From Phycomyces blakesleeanus NRRL 1555(-) (taxonomy: Eukaryota > Mucoromycota > Mucoromycetes > Mucorales > Phycomycetaceae), in assembly GCF_001638985.1 (NCBI RefSeq), contig NW_017265134.1, forward strand, positions 1,703,732-1,767,731: 64,000 nucleotides of DNA. The letters run 5' to 3'. A program made the position numbers and the translations under genes. Under the pieces are notes generated by a model. It saw only the letters and a program-made list of their open reading frames with translations. It was not told the DNA's origin and made no database searches. Positions 22,715-33,540 of the stretch are shown one piece after another. Every line of letters starts with the position of its first letter. Positions within the stretch are counted from its first letter, which is position 1.

Positions 22715-25351
22715 GCTGTTGTTGTTGCTGTTGCTGTTGCTGTTGTCCACCTGAAAATGACATTGGTGGTAGTTGAGGATAATCAAACTGAGACTGAGAC
22801 TGAGACTGAGACTGAGGTTGTGTAAGGGGAGGATAAGATGGCATACCACTCTCTTCAGAAGACACACTTTGTACAGAGGTTATATTGGAGTTGTAATTTA
22901 CAGCTAGGTAACCGGGTTGTTTAAGAGTCATGCGTCGGTCTACATCAATTGGGTGTCGAAGTTCTTCAATTATGTCTGGTATGGCATCAGGAATAGTATC
23001 AGGGGAATTAGGGACGGCAATAGACATGGGTGCCTGTACTTTGATTCTCTCTGATTGTCTAATGTAACTATCGTCAACTGCCTCAAGGTTAATATCCCTT
23101 AGACCAGCTAGTTCACCCAAAATATTGCAGTGACGAGCGGAAGTGATCCATGTAGCTTCAATTTCATCCATGGCACGGATGATCTTGTTAATACTGATTT
23201 TGGCCTCAAACGCAAACATACTGTCGTCTGAAGCAGCATCGTTAATAAAAATAATTCCAGCCGTGAACATAAAGTATAATGAATAGTTGTTAACATTCTT
23301 TAGGCGGCCCTCAGCCATCAGGGACTCTACAATGTCAAGAATCTTATTTGCCGCAAAACTGCAAATCGATGCCGAAGGAAATACAGATGGAGATGTCGAT
23401 TGAGTGGGACCTGGAATGAATGGGCGGTGAAGAAGAATTAGGGTGGTGTAGAATAGCATATGAACCTGGCATAATTCAAGTGAGGGAGCAGGTGCCTTTT
23501 CGTTGAGGCGACTGTTTGGTGGGCGATATTGACAGTTTTGTGGAAGTTTGGCCATCCATTTATTCAAACCGCGATCGAGTGATGAAATAACGCTGTCAGG
23601 GGATGCCATGACAGACAATTGTTTTCGTCCTTTAACTGTGTATAAATCTCTCAGTACGGCCCCGAGTAGTTCGCAGAGTTTAATGAGTTGGGTAAAATTT
23701 TCGATAATTCTCGGCGAATGTCCAACGTCGTCTTCGTCGTCTTCGGTTGGATAAGGTGTATCATAATCTCGTTCGTCGATCATTGGTGCGCGTCCGTGCA
23801 TGCCACAAGTCAGTCGATCGAGAACGAAACAGCAGTAGAATAATCGTTTGCGTTCTTCTTTTTCAGTTGCTGATAGGTCCCAATCATTACAATTCCTGTT
23901 CAAACCGAGATTCTGCCCCATTCTTAATGCCTGATGGTAGCAAGAACAATTATTTTAGACTTTTAATAATAAATTTAAATCTCTTCAATTAGATTACTTA
24001 CTAGTCCACTATAGAGCCAGCCGCGGATATTCTTGAGAGCGCCATTTTGATGGCTACTGAGCAACAAAAGAGATTGTACAGTTGACACTTTGAAATCGTC
24101 CCATTCAAGATCTAAAAGAATTCTTGCTCGTTCGAAGAATAAATCTCCAGCAGTGTCGGGCAAGTTCGGGTCAGCTCTGACTCGTATATCCGGTGAGATG
24201 CGTGAGGCTACAGCGTAGATGGAATTTAACAAGAGAGGGGCTGGTTTTCGGTCCTTGCTCTTGAAAGCCTCCAAAAATGATTTTTTGTGTAAAAGTGGGA
24301 CAAGGGGATAGAAATGGGCAAAGTACAGATCTAGTAGATGCTGAGACAGGTCGTCTGGGGGCATTTCAAATGGGTCGACTGCCATTGGGTAGCCAGATGG
24401 CTTTCTATTCTCTGCTCTTGCACGGTATCCGCGAGAATTGAAGTGAAAGGCTCCATTCTGGAAGTTCTTGCTACTTCTGAGCATGTAATAGCCAGAAGAT
24501 TTTCCATAGTATCGGAGTTGTCCACTTTCGTCAATTGAAAGATTTCCAAGATTATCGTTTGCTGTCTCTGCACCACCAAAGTTTGAAGGGGTGGCTGTAG
24601 ATGAAGATGAAGAGGGCGGGTCAGTAGATTGGTGGCGGTGGTTGTTGCTGTGGGTGTGGTGGTCTGGATAGGGCTCTACTTGGCCTTCTTCATATCCAAG
24701 AGTCATGGTTCGTCTCATTGGCCGAGGTCGAACGAGTTCTCCATAGGCTGTTTCCAATGGTGCATTTAGTTCGGCCAAAATTGCTTGTGATCTCGGATCG
24801 TCTTCTTGTATGATGCTGCCCAGCAGTGCTTCAAGTCTGTGCAACCGGCCTTCGATTGCTTCTATGTAGCCCTTTGGCGGACCTCTCTGAATGGTAGCCA
24901 ATAGTAAAATAGAGCAAAGTGGAGATGTTTATTGATGGAAAAATCGATCAGTGACAAGTAATTGGATATGCCCCTCTTAAAAATCAAAGACAGTCCAGCT
25001 CGCTGTACGAAAGCTGGATAAACAATCAAGCCAAAGGTATCTGGTGAAGATTTACCTTTTTTGTGGACTCCTTGTAAGTGCAACCGAGACTAAGAGAAAC
25101 ACAATTTCCACAGACGGGTATTGTTCCGTCACATTTGACTTTTTTTCGTCTACATTGTTCACTATATGTATATGTATATTGTATAAGTATAAGTGAATAA
25201 CATACAAAGATATAAATAAAATAATTGAAAAATTTCAAGTCAAGATCATTAAGGATGTAATGAGATAACTGACATGTGTTGATTAAGAGTGATGACAAAC
25301 TTACCAGGCCTTGCTAACGCGCTGTCGTTTATTTGATGCCTCCTCTGACAT
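22413..25351 (-). CDS. Zn2Cys6 transcription factor with fungal-specific TF domain, 851 aa
   Basis: Exons: 25351-25305, 25161-25056, 24886-24002, 23930-22413; 2556 nt in frame. The N-terminal zinc cluster uses C16, C19, C26, C33, C36 and C43 (CEQCRRKKVKCDG, CGNC), and exon 1 ends inside the first Cys codon. A short coiled-coil dimerisation region (IEAIEGRLHRLEALLG) follows. The fungal-specific domain (PF04082 type) covers roughly residues 200-560, with LYFAHFYPLVPLLHKKSF and the signature CFVLDRLTCGMHGRAPMID. The C-terminus carries a QSQSQSQSQ run and a long poly-Gln tract (codons at 22676-22745). It acts in the nucleus; target pathway unknown. The layout resembles xylanolytic-activator-type regulators, but this gives no specific ligand. 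Confidence 0.93.
22676..22745 (-). repeat. Poly-Gln-coding CAA/CAG repeat inside the Zn2Cys6 regulator
   Basis: About 23 consecutive Gln codons, mostly CAA with interspersed CAG. A smaller QS dipeptide repeat lies just upstream in the protein (22790-22820). Likely length-variable between strains. Confidence 0.9.
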
Positions 25352-26041
25352 TTTTTTATAATATTATTAATATTATCGGCTCTCTTTTATTAAGTATATG
25401 TGTGTACGAATATGTATATGTATGTTTCTATCGACAAGACTCAAACGGATAAAGAAACAGGAGCCTGGAATTCTCTATGGACAACTTGTTTGGCCTGTCC
25501 CTGTCTTACACTGGTACGTAACAATTTCCTATAATGGAACATCCCTCTAAGCGGTGATAAACAGCAAAGAAGTAGTACCTCCGTCATAAAAAAAACTGAG
25601 CGACGTAATAAATAAATAAATGTATATAAAAAAAACATATCTCCTACACACAGTCTGGATATTTTCACACACAAAAATATCATTATGTTTTGATCATTTA
25701 AACAGCCATTTTTGACGCCAATTGATAGTACTTGAAGACGTACAACAGCTTACTTTCATTATTAGCCTAATCGTTTGACTTCATCTTGATTGGTGTGTGT
25801 TATAAATAGTGAATTTTTAGGATACCTGAAACAAGATATGAACCCAGATATGAATCATCTTTAAGGAAATCTAATCAGAAATATCACAGTTTATTATCAT
25901 TTCTTTTTTTTTAAAAAAAAATAATAGTAATAATAATTAAAGCATAAATAAATCATTCCATAATGTACGGTATAATTATGACACAAACATCTTTAGATAA
26001 TACAAGCATTTATCAAAACAACATGATAGACGCTGTTTATT
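25352..26041. other. Intergenic upstream of the Zn2Cys6 regulator
   Basis: Promoter of the regulator and 3' flank of OTU1. An 80-codon open frame at 25441-25683 lacks coding character. Nothing else seen. Confidence 0.6.
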
Positions 26042-27835
26042 TCATTCATATTCAACAAAATGCGTGTGCCCAGTAGACTAAGAAAATCATAATAAATTGA
26101 CAGTAAATAATGTGTATCTAACAAGCAACCATTGACTACATATCAACTTACAGAGGCATGCATTTGGGCATCTGTTAACAGAGCATTAGTATATGTATAT
26201 ATGTATATTGTGTACTAGACTCAAGTTGAGAGCAGCGTACCTTTTTCTCCCACCAAACCTTTTTTACACTGTTGACACTTCAAAGTAAAGTTGGTAACAT
26301 CGGTATATTGATGGCTCTATATAAACCAATCGTCAAATATATGAGATAATAAAGCAAAAGAAAAGAAAACTCAACTATATACACACACAACCAAGTATAC
26401 CTGACGTAAAACTGTAGCAATACTTTGGGCTGCCTTGAAAACAGATTCATCGTTTATTGGGAATCTAGTTTGATCAAATTCCATAGGGCCGTCTTCTATT
26501 GGTGACATAGCAAGCGCATCATAATCTAATAATAATTTTTGATATTAACTTTTGTTAATCTTCATCATTCACCATCTCAAGGATACTTGCGGATTCCACT
26601 GTATAGAATGAATACTCGCTCTGGATAAAGTCCTTCGCCTAAACAAGGTGTGTATTGATCAGAAATAATACCCTTTTTCTTTGTTTAATCTTACTCTAAA
26701 CAATTTACCAAATCTATCCACACGACCTGTCTGTACATCGATGCTATCAATTTCTAAGCATATGAAATTACACATATAGATATGTATAGATATGGACCAA
26801 AAGAAATTTGTTAGCCTGTCCACAAAATGAATAGAATAAAAAGGATATTCAAGATACGAACCGATAGAAAAATACTTGGAAAATATAGATAATTCTGAGG
26901 CAAGAACAATTAAAGTTAATACAGCAGGATATTGCATATATAATCAATTGAACTTACCAATAGCTCCACCCCAAGATGCATCCTTTTGAATCCACTCAAT
27001 GTATTGCTCTGCAAGCCAAGATTTTTTTATTGTTATTAACTTTCTCTTGAAAATAACCTGTCAGTAGAATAGAATAGAATAAAATACAATAGTAAAAGAA
27101 TCAACTAACCTCTTGGCTTCCTATTATTTTTATATTAGCATCCAATGCACATATCTTAGAGTTATTTGTACCTATAGGCTATTACTTACCCTAATGTCAC
27201 ATCATCATAAGTGATAGGATCTTCTGCAATGGCATTTGCAATTACTGCAAATAATAAAGAGGCATTCTCTTAATATATACATAACGTATAATAATCATTT
27301 ACTGGCAATTACTCCTACCTTTGCGTAAAATCGATGCTTTTGAGACATCTCTCTCGAGTACATATCTATAATACATCTGTTAAACCCTGAATATATTTCT
27401 ATGTGCACTTTGTTCTGATCTATGAATATACCCTATATATATATATATATTGGTAGAAATTAAAAAAAAAAAGGTCAATCAAGTGTTGATTCATTCGTAT
27501 CTTGGCTTATAATCTAAATATTGTATTTTACCTATGGACCTGAACAGGCACGAGTTATCATCATCCATAACCTTTTTTATTTATTTTTATTGTCACAGTC
27601 GATTTAGCATGAAGTACATTTTATTTTTCATTTTATAAAAGATCCAAATTACTTACTCTTAACATCACAATTCCATTTTCAGTCGCTACTCCTTTTATAT
27701 CTTTTGTGCTGCTAGGTGGGGGCTCCACCACACTGACTATGAGGGCATCGCCGTCTCTTATTCCAGCTATCTTCAAATTAGGAAGATCATTTAATGGTTT
27801 TGGAGGATATCCACCCGCCACTAAGTATGATACCA

Positions 27836-27866
<31 letters not shown>

Positions 27867-28039
27867 ATAGCTTATGAATTTATGAATTTTCTATTATATC
27901 TTTATCTACCTTGAATAGAACGATAAGAATTGACACCGATAGCAGTTGCAATAGCCTTTTGAAGATCTACCATGGTACTGTTCGGTGTGATTCCATCAAT
28001 AATTGAGATGCCCGTAGCATGACGAATGCGTAATCTCAT
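26042..28039 (-). CDS. OTU1: OTU1/YOD1-type deubiquitinase, 293 aa, about 15 exons
   Basis: Cysteine protease that trims ubiquitin chains on Cdc48/p97 clients (family role). Exons: 28039-27910, 27820-27657, 27571-27532, (27432, 1 nt), 27365-27319, 27244-27190, 27120-27110, 27008-26958, 26894-26862, 26753-26709, 26638-26591, 26525-26401, 26316-26241, 26171-26152, 26077-26042; 882 nt only if the 1-nt exon is counted. N-terminal UBX-like domain (MRLRIRHATG, VAGGYPPKPLNDL), OTU core with DDNSCLF (Cys106), WGGAIELSIFSKYF and IHYD (His209), then a C2H2 finger (C264, C267, H280, H286). The intron splitting the His codon starts with GC, not GT. An 11-nt exon (27120-27110) is also needed. Every domain expected of OTU1 is present, so a working gene is likely. 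Confidence 0.93.
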
Positions 28040-29797
28040 TTTAACGTTGTAGTTTTACTCTTCGCTCTTTATTTAAATTGTGAGATGAACGCGATGAATA
28101 GAACCAAACCAAAGAACTGAATTGAACTAAAATGTAAGAAAAGGGGGGGTTCGCTTGCAGGACCTTGTTTTATGGTTCACCGGGAAGCTACCTAGGACAA
28201 TCTTGCCAAAATTGGAAGGTGTATGTGACTTGTAATTGGCTAGAAATCGGTCTTGTCTCTTTCAGGGATAATTGCTTGATCAATTCCGCTTTCTTGGTAC
28301 TGTATTATGATATCCACAACAAGAGAAGGCTAGCTTTGAAGACCATTTTTGGTTTGTTCTTGATATAATATTGACTTTTTTTGCAATAATATATATATGT
28401 GTATGTACATATATGCATATAATCTTGAGCTCTCATGAAATAAATTTGGCATTGATCATCCGCACATAGGCAGCTGACATATGTAATTCAAGTAAATACG
28501 TTACCAACGTATAATTGAGTTAACTAAATTGAATATATAGTCAAGATATGGAAATATTGTTTTAGCACATCAAATTTGTCTCTATTATTAAAGCCATTCA
28601 CTCTCAAAAAGATGATTTATTTAGATGGTTTTGCCAAGTACCTTTGCATGAAGCACGTATTACTACAGAAAGAGTGCTGTATATTGTTTAAATTAATTAA
28701 ACAGTATTATTCAATTATTTATTAGCTCTAATATTTACACACCATAGCTTGCTGACCCAAATAACAATACATATTATATAATAATTTTGAGTGCTAAATA
28801 CATTTTCAATAATGTTCTCTTGCTCTATACATACATAGTACATACACTAGATGATTATTATATATATGTATACAAGAATTAAAATTATTTTACTACCATA
28901 GATTCGATACTCTAATTTTAAACATTAAAATATCATAATTCTTAACTGATATGAGCCTAATTTACATTTATATATATTTAGTTTCACGGTATACTTCTAT
29001 TATACGAGCTAATGCTGAGACGTGCTGCATTCGTTTATGAGGCAAAGTGGTTCAAACCGTTCAAAAAATAGAATATCCGTCAATATCTTCCAGAACCGCA
29101 CTAATCAAAATATCAGACATTGGTAGTTTGGGCTTGTGATAAAGATAAAAAGAAAAGTAGAAGTGATATGTAAGGATGGTCTTTATTGCTTTTACCTTTC
29201 GATGCTTATATAAATATTTTGCTAATTAATAAAATAAGAGAATTACTGAGGTATTAGTAAGACGTTGGGGTAAAATATACTTCTTTTAATTATTAACAGT
29301 GTTAAAGAAAGAAAAGAAAAGTAGTCGACCACATTTGGGTTTATTGTTACAGATTCGTATGATTTTTGATTGATTACTGGATCGCCTGTAACAATTGCGT
29401 TCTTCCCAAAGATATGGTCTACTTAATTTGCTTATATTATCATTACAAACCAAATTTGGAAAAACAGGATACACTTTTACTAGCTGAAATGTGGAAAGCA
29501 CGTGAAAATTTTTAGTGTCGAACGAAAGCATTAAAGCACTTTAATTATATTCATAAAAATATCTACAGATATTTTTCTAGAGTGTTCAAATACTCTAGAT
29601 ATATTAGCCTAAAAAAGAAGGCATTCATCAGAAAAGTACTCTATAGGACTTAGTATAGATGAAATTATTTTATGAGAATAATAAGTCTTTAGAGTCAATT
29701 ATATCATATTTTATATAAAAAAACTTATATTTATATACAATTTTATGGAAAATAAATATAAAATTAAAAAAGTATTTAAATATACATAAATTGTATA
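28040..29797. other. Intergenic, gene-poor
   Basis: OTU1 promoter side, then AT-rich DNA. 29280-29540 is diverged homology to 31150-31510, i.e. the 3' flank of the duplicated orphan gene. A 67-codon open frame at 28165-28368 is judged chance. Confidence 0.5.
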
Positions 29798-30094
29798 TTA
29801 AGTAGAAGAGGAGGAAGAAGGAGGAAGAGTAGTAGTAGTAATAGTAGATTCTCTGATGCTCCGATGGTATGAAGACTGGATTTGATCACCTTCGCTCCTG
29901 TCCATACCAATTACATTAGAAGAATTTGTTATAGAGATAGTATCAGAAAATCGCACTGATCGTGCCCTTGGCTGTTGAATAGGAGCCACTGGTTCCTTTG
30001 CTGTTGCAGACCCAATCTCCAGAGAGTCCACCATTTCACAGTACCAAGTACTGGCTGAGGAAAATTCACTGATAAGGATTGATTGGGTGGACAT
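29798..30094 (-). CDS. Short orphan protein, copy A of a tandem duplicate, 98 aa
   Basis: Single exon. The first 26 residues (MSTQSILISEFSSASTWYCE, MVDSLE) are identical to copy B at 31669-31950; the middle keeps RARSV.FS and the C-terminus is a Ser/Thr/Pro-rich run. No signal peptide or membrane span is visible and no family is recognised. The survival of two intact frames, with changes concentrated in the tail, supports real coding. A TATA box lies about 65 bp upstream of the ATG. Function unknown. Confidence 0.7.
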   Translation of the reverse strand: MSTQSILISEFSSASTWYCEMVDSLEIGSATAKEPVAPIQQPRARSVRFSDTISITNSSNVIGMDRSEGDQIQSSYHRSIRESTITTTTLPPSSSSST

Positions 30095-30154
30095 TGGAAA
30101 AACTTGATAAAAATAAGTGTCAAGATGAGGAACAAGTAATTAACGGAAAGAACG

Positions 30155-30165
30155 CCTTTATATAG
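30155..30165 (-). promoter_or_regulatory. TATA box of orphan gene copy A
   Basis: Reverse-strand CTATATAAAGG about 65 bp upstream of the ATG at 30094, identical in copy B. Confidence 0.6.
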
Positions 30166-30217
30166 GGATTCGAATGTACTATCGATGTGAGACAGTGGAT
30201 CTGAATAAACTGACCGC

Positions 30218-30503
30218 CACTTTGGAAAATACATATGTTCTCTTGAATACTAATTAGCAGCGCGTATTATTTATCTATTAATACCATTTTGTATCATGCA
30301 ATATGAAGTATTCTTTTTGGTACTGATGCTCACAACACCATGGGTTTTTACGGGCGAAAGTAACCACTAGTAAATTTACCTGTCATGGAAGCTAGCTATT
30401 AATATATAAGACAAGTCAAAAGCTAATTATTACTAGGATATTAATGCATACAGCATTTTATGCTTAGAAATTGACCGTGTATATATGCAAGGCCACTCTA
30501 CAG
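30218..30503. repeat. Invariant 286-nt noncoding block, copy A
   Basis: By eye this block is base-for-base identical to 32074-32359 (offset 1856). DNA on both sides of it, including the downstream coding sequences, has diverged between the two copies. It lies about 125-410 bp upstream of the orphan ATG and has no shared long open frame. Confidence 0.85.
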
Positions 30504-31668
30504 AAAATTAACAGTAGATCATATTAAAATGTATAGACACAGCAAGTTGTATGGACATGTAATACGCTTGACATTACCAACATGTACGCTGTTTATTATG
30601 TATACTATATCGTGCAGTTATTGTAATTAAGACATAAAAGTTGCATTTATATGATGGGTGTGTATTATTCTAGAGATACAACAAGGTTACATTAAAGAAA
30701 TATGCCAATATTAATACTTCAAAATATCTATGCGCTTCTATCAAGACAGATATTGATTATACACATTATGAAGCAAATGTCAATTAAACGTATATTTATT
30801 GATAGCACTGCACTTTTAGAAATTAATTCTAATATATTGGTCGATTATTTATAGCTTGGTTACCGAACTATAAGTGCGAATGGTAATCCTTATTTATCAT
30901 ATGTGTAGTTGTATAATCCAACTTAAGCTCATTACATACTACATAACCCAAGATCTCATCTAGTACTTTAATAACATGAATATCGATGAACAAAAATCCA
31001 AATGTTACAAACAGATCTGTCAAATGTAAGAACGTATATAAAGTACCACAAAAAGAGTTTATTTAATAAAGTCGATTATTTAAAGTGTAAATAAAAGAGA
31101 GTTTTTTGCAATAAAGTTGACTTATATGAGGTCAAATGTATACAGCTACCAGCTAACTAGACCTGTAGTTTCTACCTAAAGAAGCAGGATTTCAGAATGT
31201 AACAGTGTAGAGAATGTAAATCGATTGTATTTCTTTTAAAGCTAACAGAACATATAATGTACTTAGGAGAGTAGAGTCTAATGTGAAGCAATTCTATGTA
31301 GGGATATAGTTGTGTTTCCAAAAAAAAATTAACACAGGCTGGATCTATTGTTACATATTATTATAATTTTATATTGGTATTTGTATTGGATGTAATAATT
31401 AGATTTCTCTCAAAGATATGTCCTCTCCAGTGTGTTTATTTCATCATTACAAGAAGGGTTTAGGAAAATAAAATATCTATGTACTTTCTGGAAGTTGGAA
31501 GGCATGTGCAAAATATTAATATCAAATTAAAAGAACTTTGGTTATATTCAAGATAAATACAAATTATTTTAAAAGTCTAATAACTTTATATGATGAATCA
31601 AACCAGATTGTATATATATATATACAGTTTATTAAGAAGTGAATAAATAAATATACAGAGATAGTATA
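30504..31668. other. Spacer between the two orphan gene copies
   Basis: 30504-30610 is still homologous to 32360-32466 (roughly 85-90 percent). The remainder is AT-rich with no gene; 31150-31510 is the diverged 3' flank of copy B. Confidence 0.6.
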
Positions 31669-31950
31669 TCAAGAAGATGATGAGGAAGGAGGAGGAGAAG
31701 AAGAGGCTCTAACATTCCGTTGGTATGCAGATTGAGCCTGACCAATTCCACTTTCGTTCAAGACAGTTGTATTGGATGAATTGTTTATAGAAACAATATT
31801 CGAAAACTGCACTGATCGTGCCCTGCGCTGTTGGCTAGGAGCCACTGGCTGCTTCTTAACTGAGGACCCAACCTCTAGAGAGTCTACCATTTCACAGTAC
31901 CAAGTACTGGCAGAAGAAAATTCGCTAATAAGGATTGACTGGGTAGACAT
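31669..31950 (-). CDS. Short orphan protein, copy B of a tandem duplicate, 93 aa
   Basis: Paralogue of the 98-aa protein at 29798-30094, in the same orientation, 1856 bp away. It has the same 26-residue start, then about half identity, ending in a Pro/Ser run (SSSPPPSSSSS). The frame is intact and the TATA box position is conserved. The duplication unit covers at least the gene, its 5' region and part of the 3' flank. No domain is recognised. Confidence 0.7.
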   Translation of the reverse strand: MSTQSILISEFSSASTWYCEMVDSLEVGSSVKKQPVAPSQQRRARSVQFSNIVSINNSSNTTVLNESGIGQAQSAYQRNVRASSSPPPSSSSS

Positions 31951-32010
31951 TGGAAAAACTTGATAAAAAGAAATGACAAGATGAGGAACAAGTAAGCAAT
32001 GGAAAGAACG

Positions 32011-32021
32011 CCTTTATATAG
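32011..32021 (-). promoter_or_regulatory. TATA box of orphan gene copy B
   Basis: Same CTATATAAAGG as copy A at the same distance from the ATG (31950). Confidence 0.6.
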
Positions 32022-32073
32022 GGATCCAAGTGTACCATCGATGTCAGACAGTGGATCTGAATAAACTGACCGT

Positions 32074-32359
32074 CACTTTGGAAAATACATATGTTCTCTT
32101 GAATACTAATTAGCAGCGCGTATTATTTATCTATTAATACCATTTTGTATCATGCAATATGAAGTATTCTTTTTGGTACTGATGCTCACAACACCATGGG
32201 TTTTTACGGGCGAAAGTAACCACTAGTAAATTTACCTGTCATGGAAGCTAGCTATTAATATATAAGACAAGTCAAAAGCTAATTATTACTAGGATATTAA
32301 TGCATACAGCATTTTATGCTTAGAAATTGACCGTGTATATATGCAAGGCCACTCTACAG
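32074..32359. repeat. Invariant 286-nt noncoding block, copy B
   Basis: Partner of 30218-30503; no mismatch was seen when the two were compared base by base. Confidence 0.85.
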
Positions 32360-33132
32360 GAAATTAACAGTAGATCATATTAAAATGTACAGACGCAGCA
32401 AGCTGTATGAACATGTAATACACTTGACATGACCAACATGTACGCTTCTTATTATATATACCATAGCGTGAAACTTTTGTCATTAATGTAAAAACAGATT
32501 AAACAATCTATTTGATGGATATATCTTGTATTAGAAAAACAATAACCTTGAGTTAAAGAAAATTATATGGAGATGTTTGTATTTCATAATATTCACGTCC
32601 TTCTATCAAGATAGATATTAATCTCAATTGTCATATACCAAATGTGAATTAGATGTACACTTAGGTAAAATACTTTTCTTTTAAAAAAATAGCTTTAATA
32701 TGTTGCGTTTGTCTTCAAACTTCCGTCTGGTCCAATTTTATCATATCTTTACTAATCTTCCTTATATCAGCTATATAAGCAGATTTATTAGGTATTTTTC
32801 TAGGAAGAAGTTAATTGTTACAGATGGTGTTGCAATCAATCAAAAATTACAAGAACTTTAATAATGAAATCTTACAGTGTTGATCTATTTCTACTTCCTT
32901 TTCTTTATTATTATTAATTACCTAAAAAAGCATAGTGTATATCAAAAGCTCAGTGATATCTTACTAATTATTATCTTGATTTATTAATTAGCTATATATA
33001 TATAATCCTTGAAGGATGAAATCAATAAAAAATATCCTTCCACATCACTTCTATTTTTGCTTTATCTTTTTGAGAGAACAAGCTAGCGACTACTAATATT
33101 TGGCCTAAGAAGCTGTTAAAGAAAATCGATAT

Positions 33133-33540
33133 TTATTCTAGTTTCTTTTTAATATCTTGGACGACTTCGGCATATAAACTAACACGTCCCGTCGCACAAC
33201 CATTCGAGGTTTCATTAGCTTTTAAGTATGTACAGCTTGATTTTTTTTCAGATAAGCGGATAATTTGGGAAGCTGGAGTATATACTGTAATAATATGGAT
33301 ATTTAAGAAATAATATTACAGCTTCTTATATAAGCGTTTGGTTTATTGTTTTAAGATATCAATTGGTTAATAGCTGGTTATCACTGATGTAGTGTGATTT
33401 TTTTTTTAGTGTTTGGTGTGTGTGTGTGTGTATGTGTGTTACGTTCCTGAGATGTGATCTTACCAGGTTCATTTGCAATTATATGATCCGCTCTGGATCG
33501 TGGGGTTTGAATTTTATTCGATTGTGGTGTATATACCAAG
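33133..33540 (-). CDS. Possible two 3' exons of an unidentified gene
   Basis: Exon candidates 33540-33464 and 33284-33133, joined by a GTAAGA...CAG intron, give 76 codons in one frame, ending TAA at 33133-33135. The peptide includes YTPASQIIRLSEKKSSCTYL and SLYAEVVQDIKKKLE, and is charged and varied in composition. The first candidate exon has an acceptor-like TAAG before it but no ATG, so upstream exons would be needed and were not found. It may be a gene remnant or chance; family unknown. Confidence 0.35.

Noticed and set aside
29040..29075. tRNA B-box-like ggttcaaacc
   Set aside because: No A box at the right distance and no cloverleaf could be folded.
33416..33440. (GT)n run
   Set aside because: Simple microsatellite without further structure.
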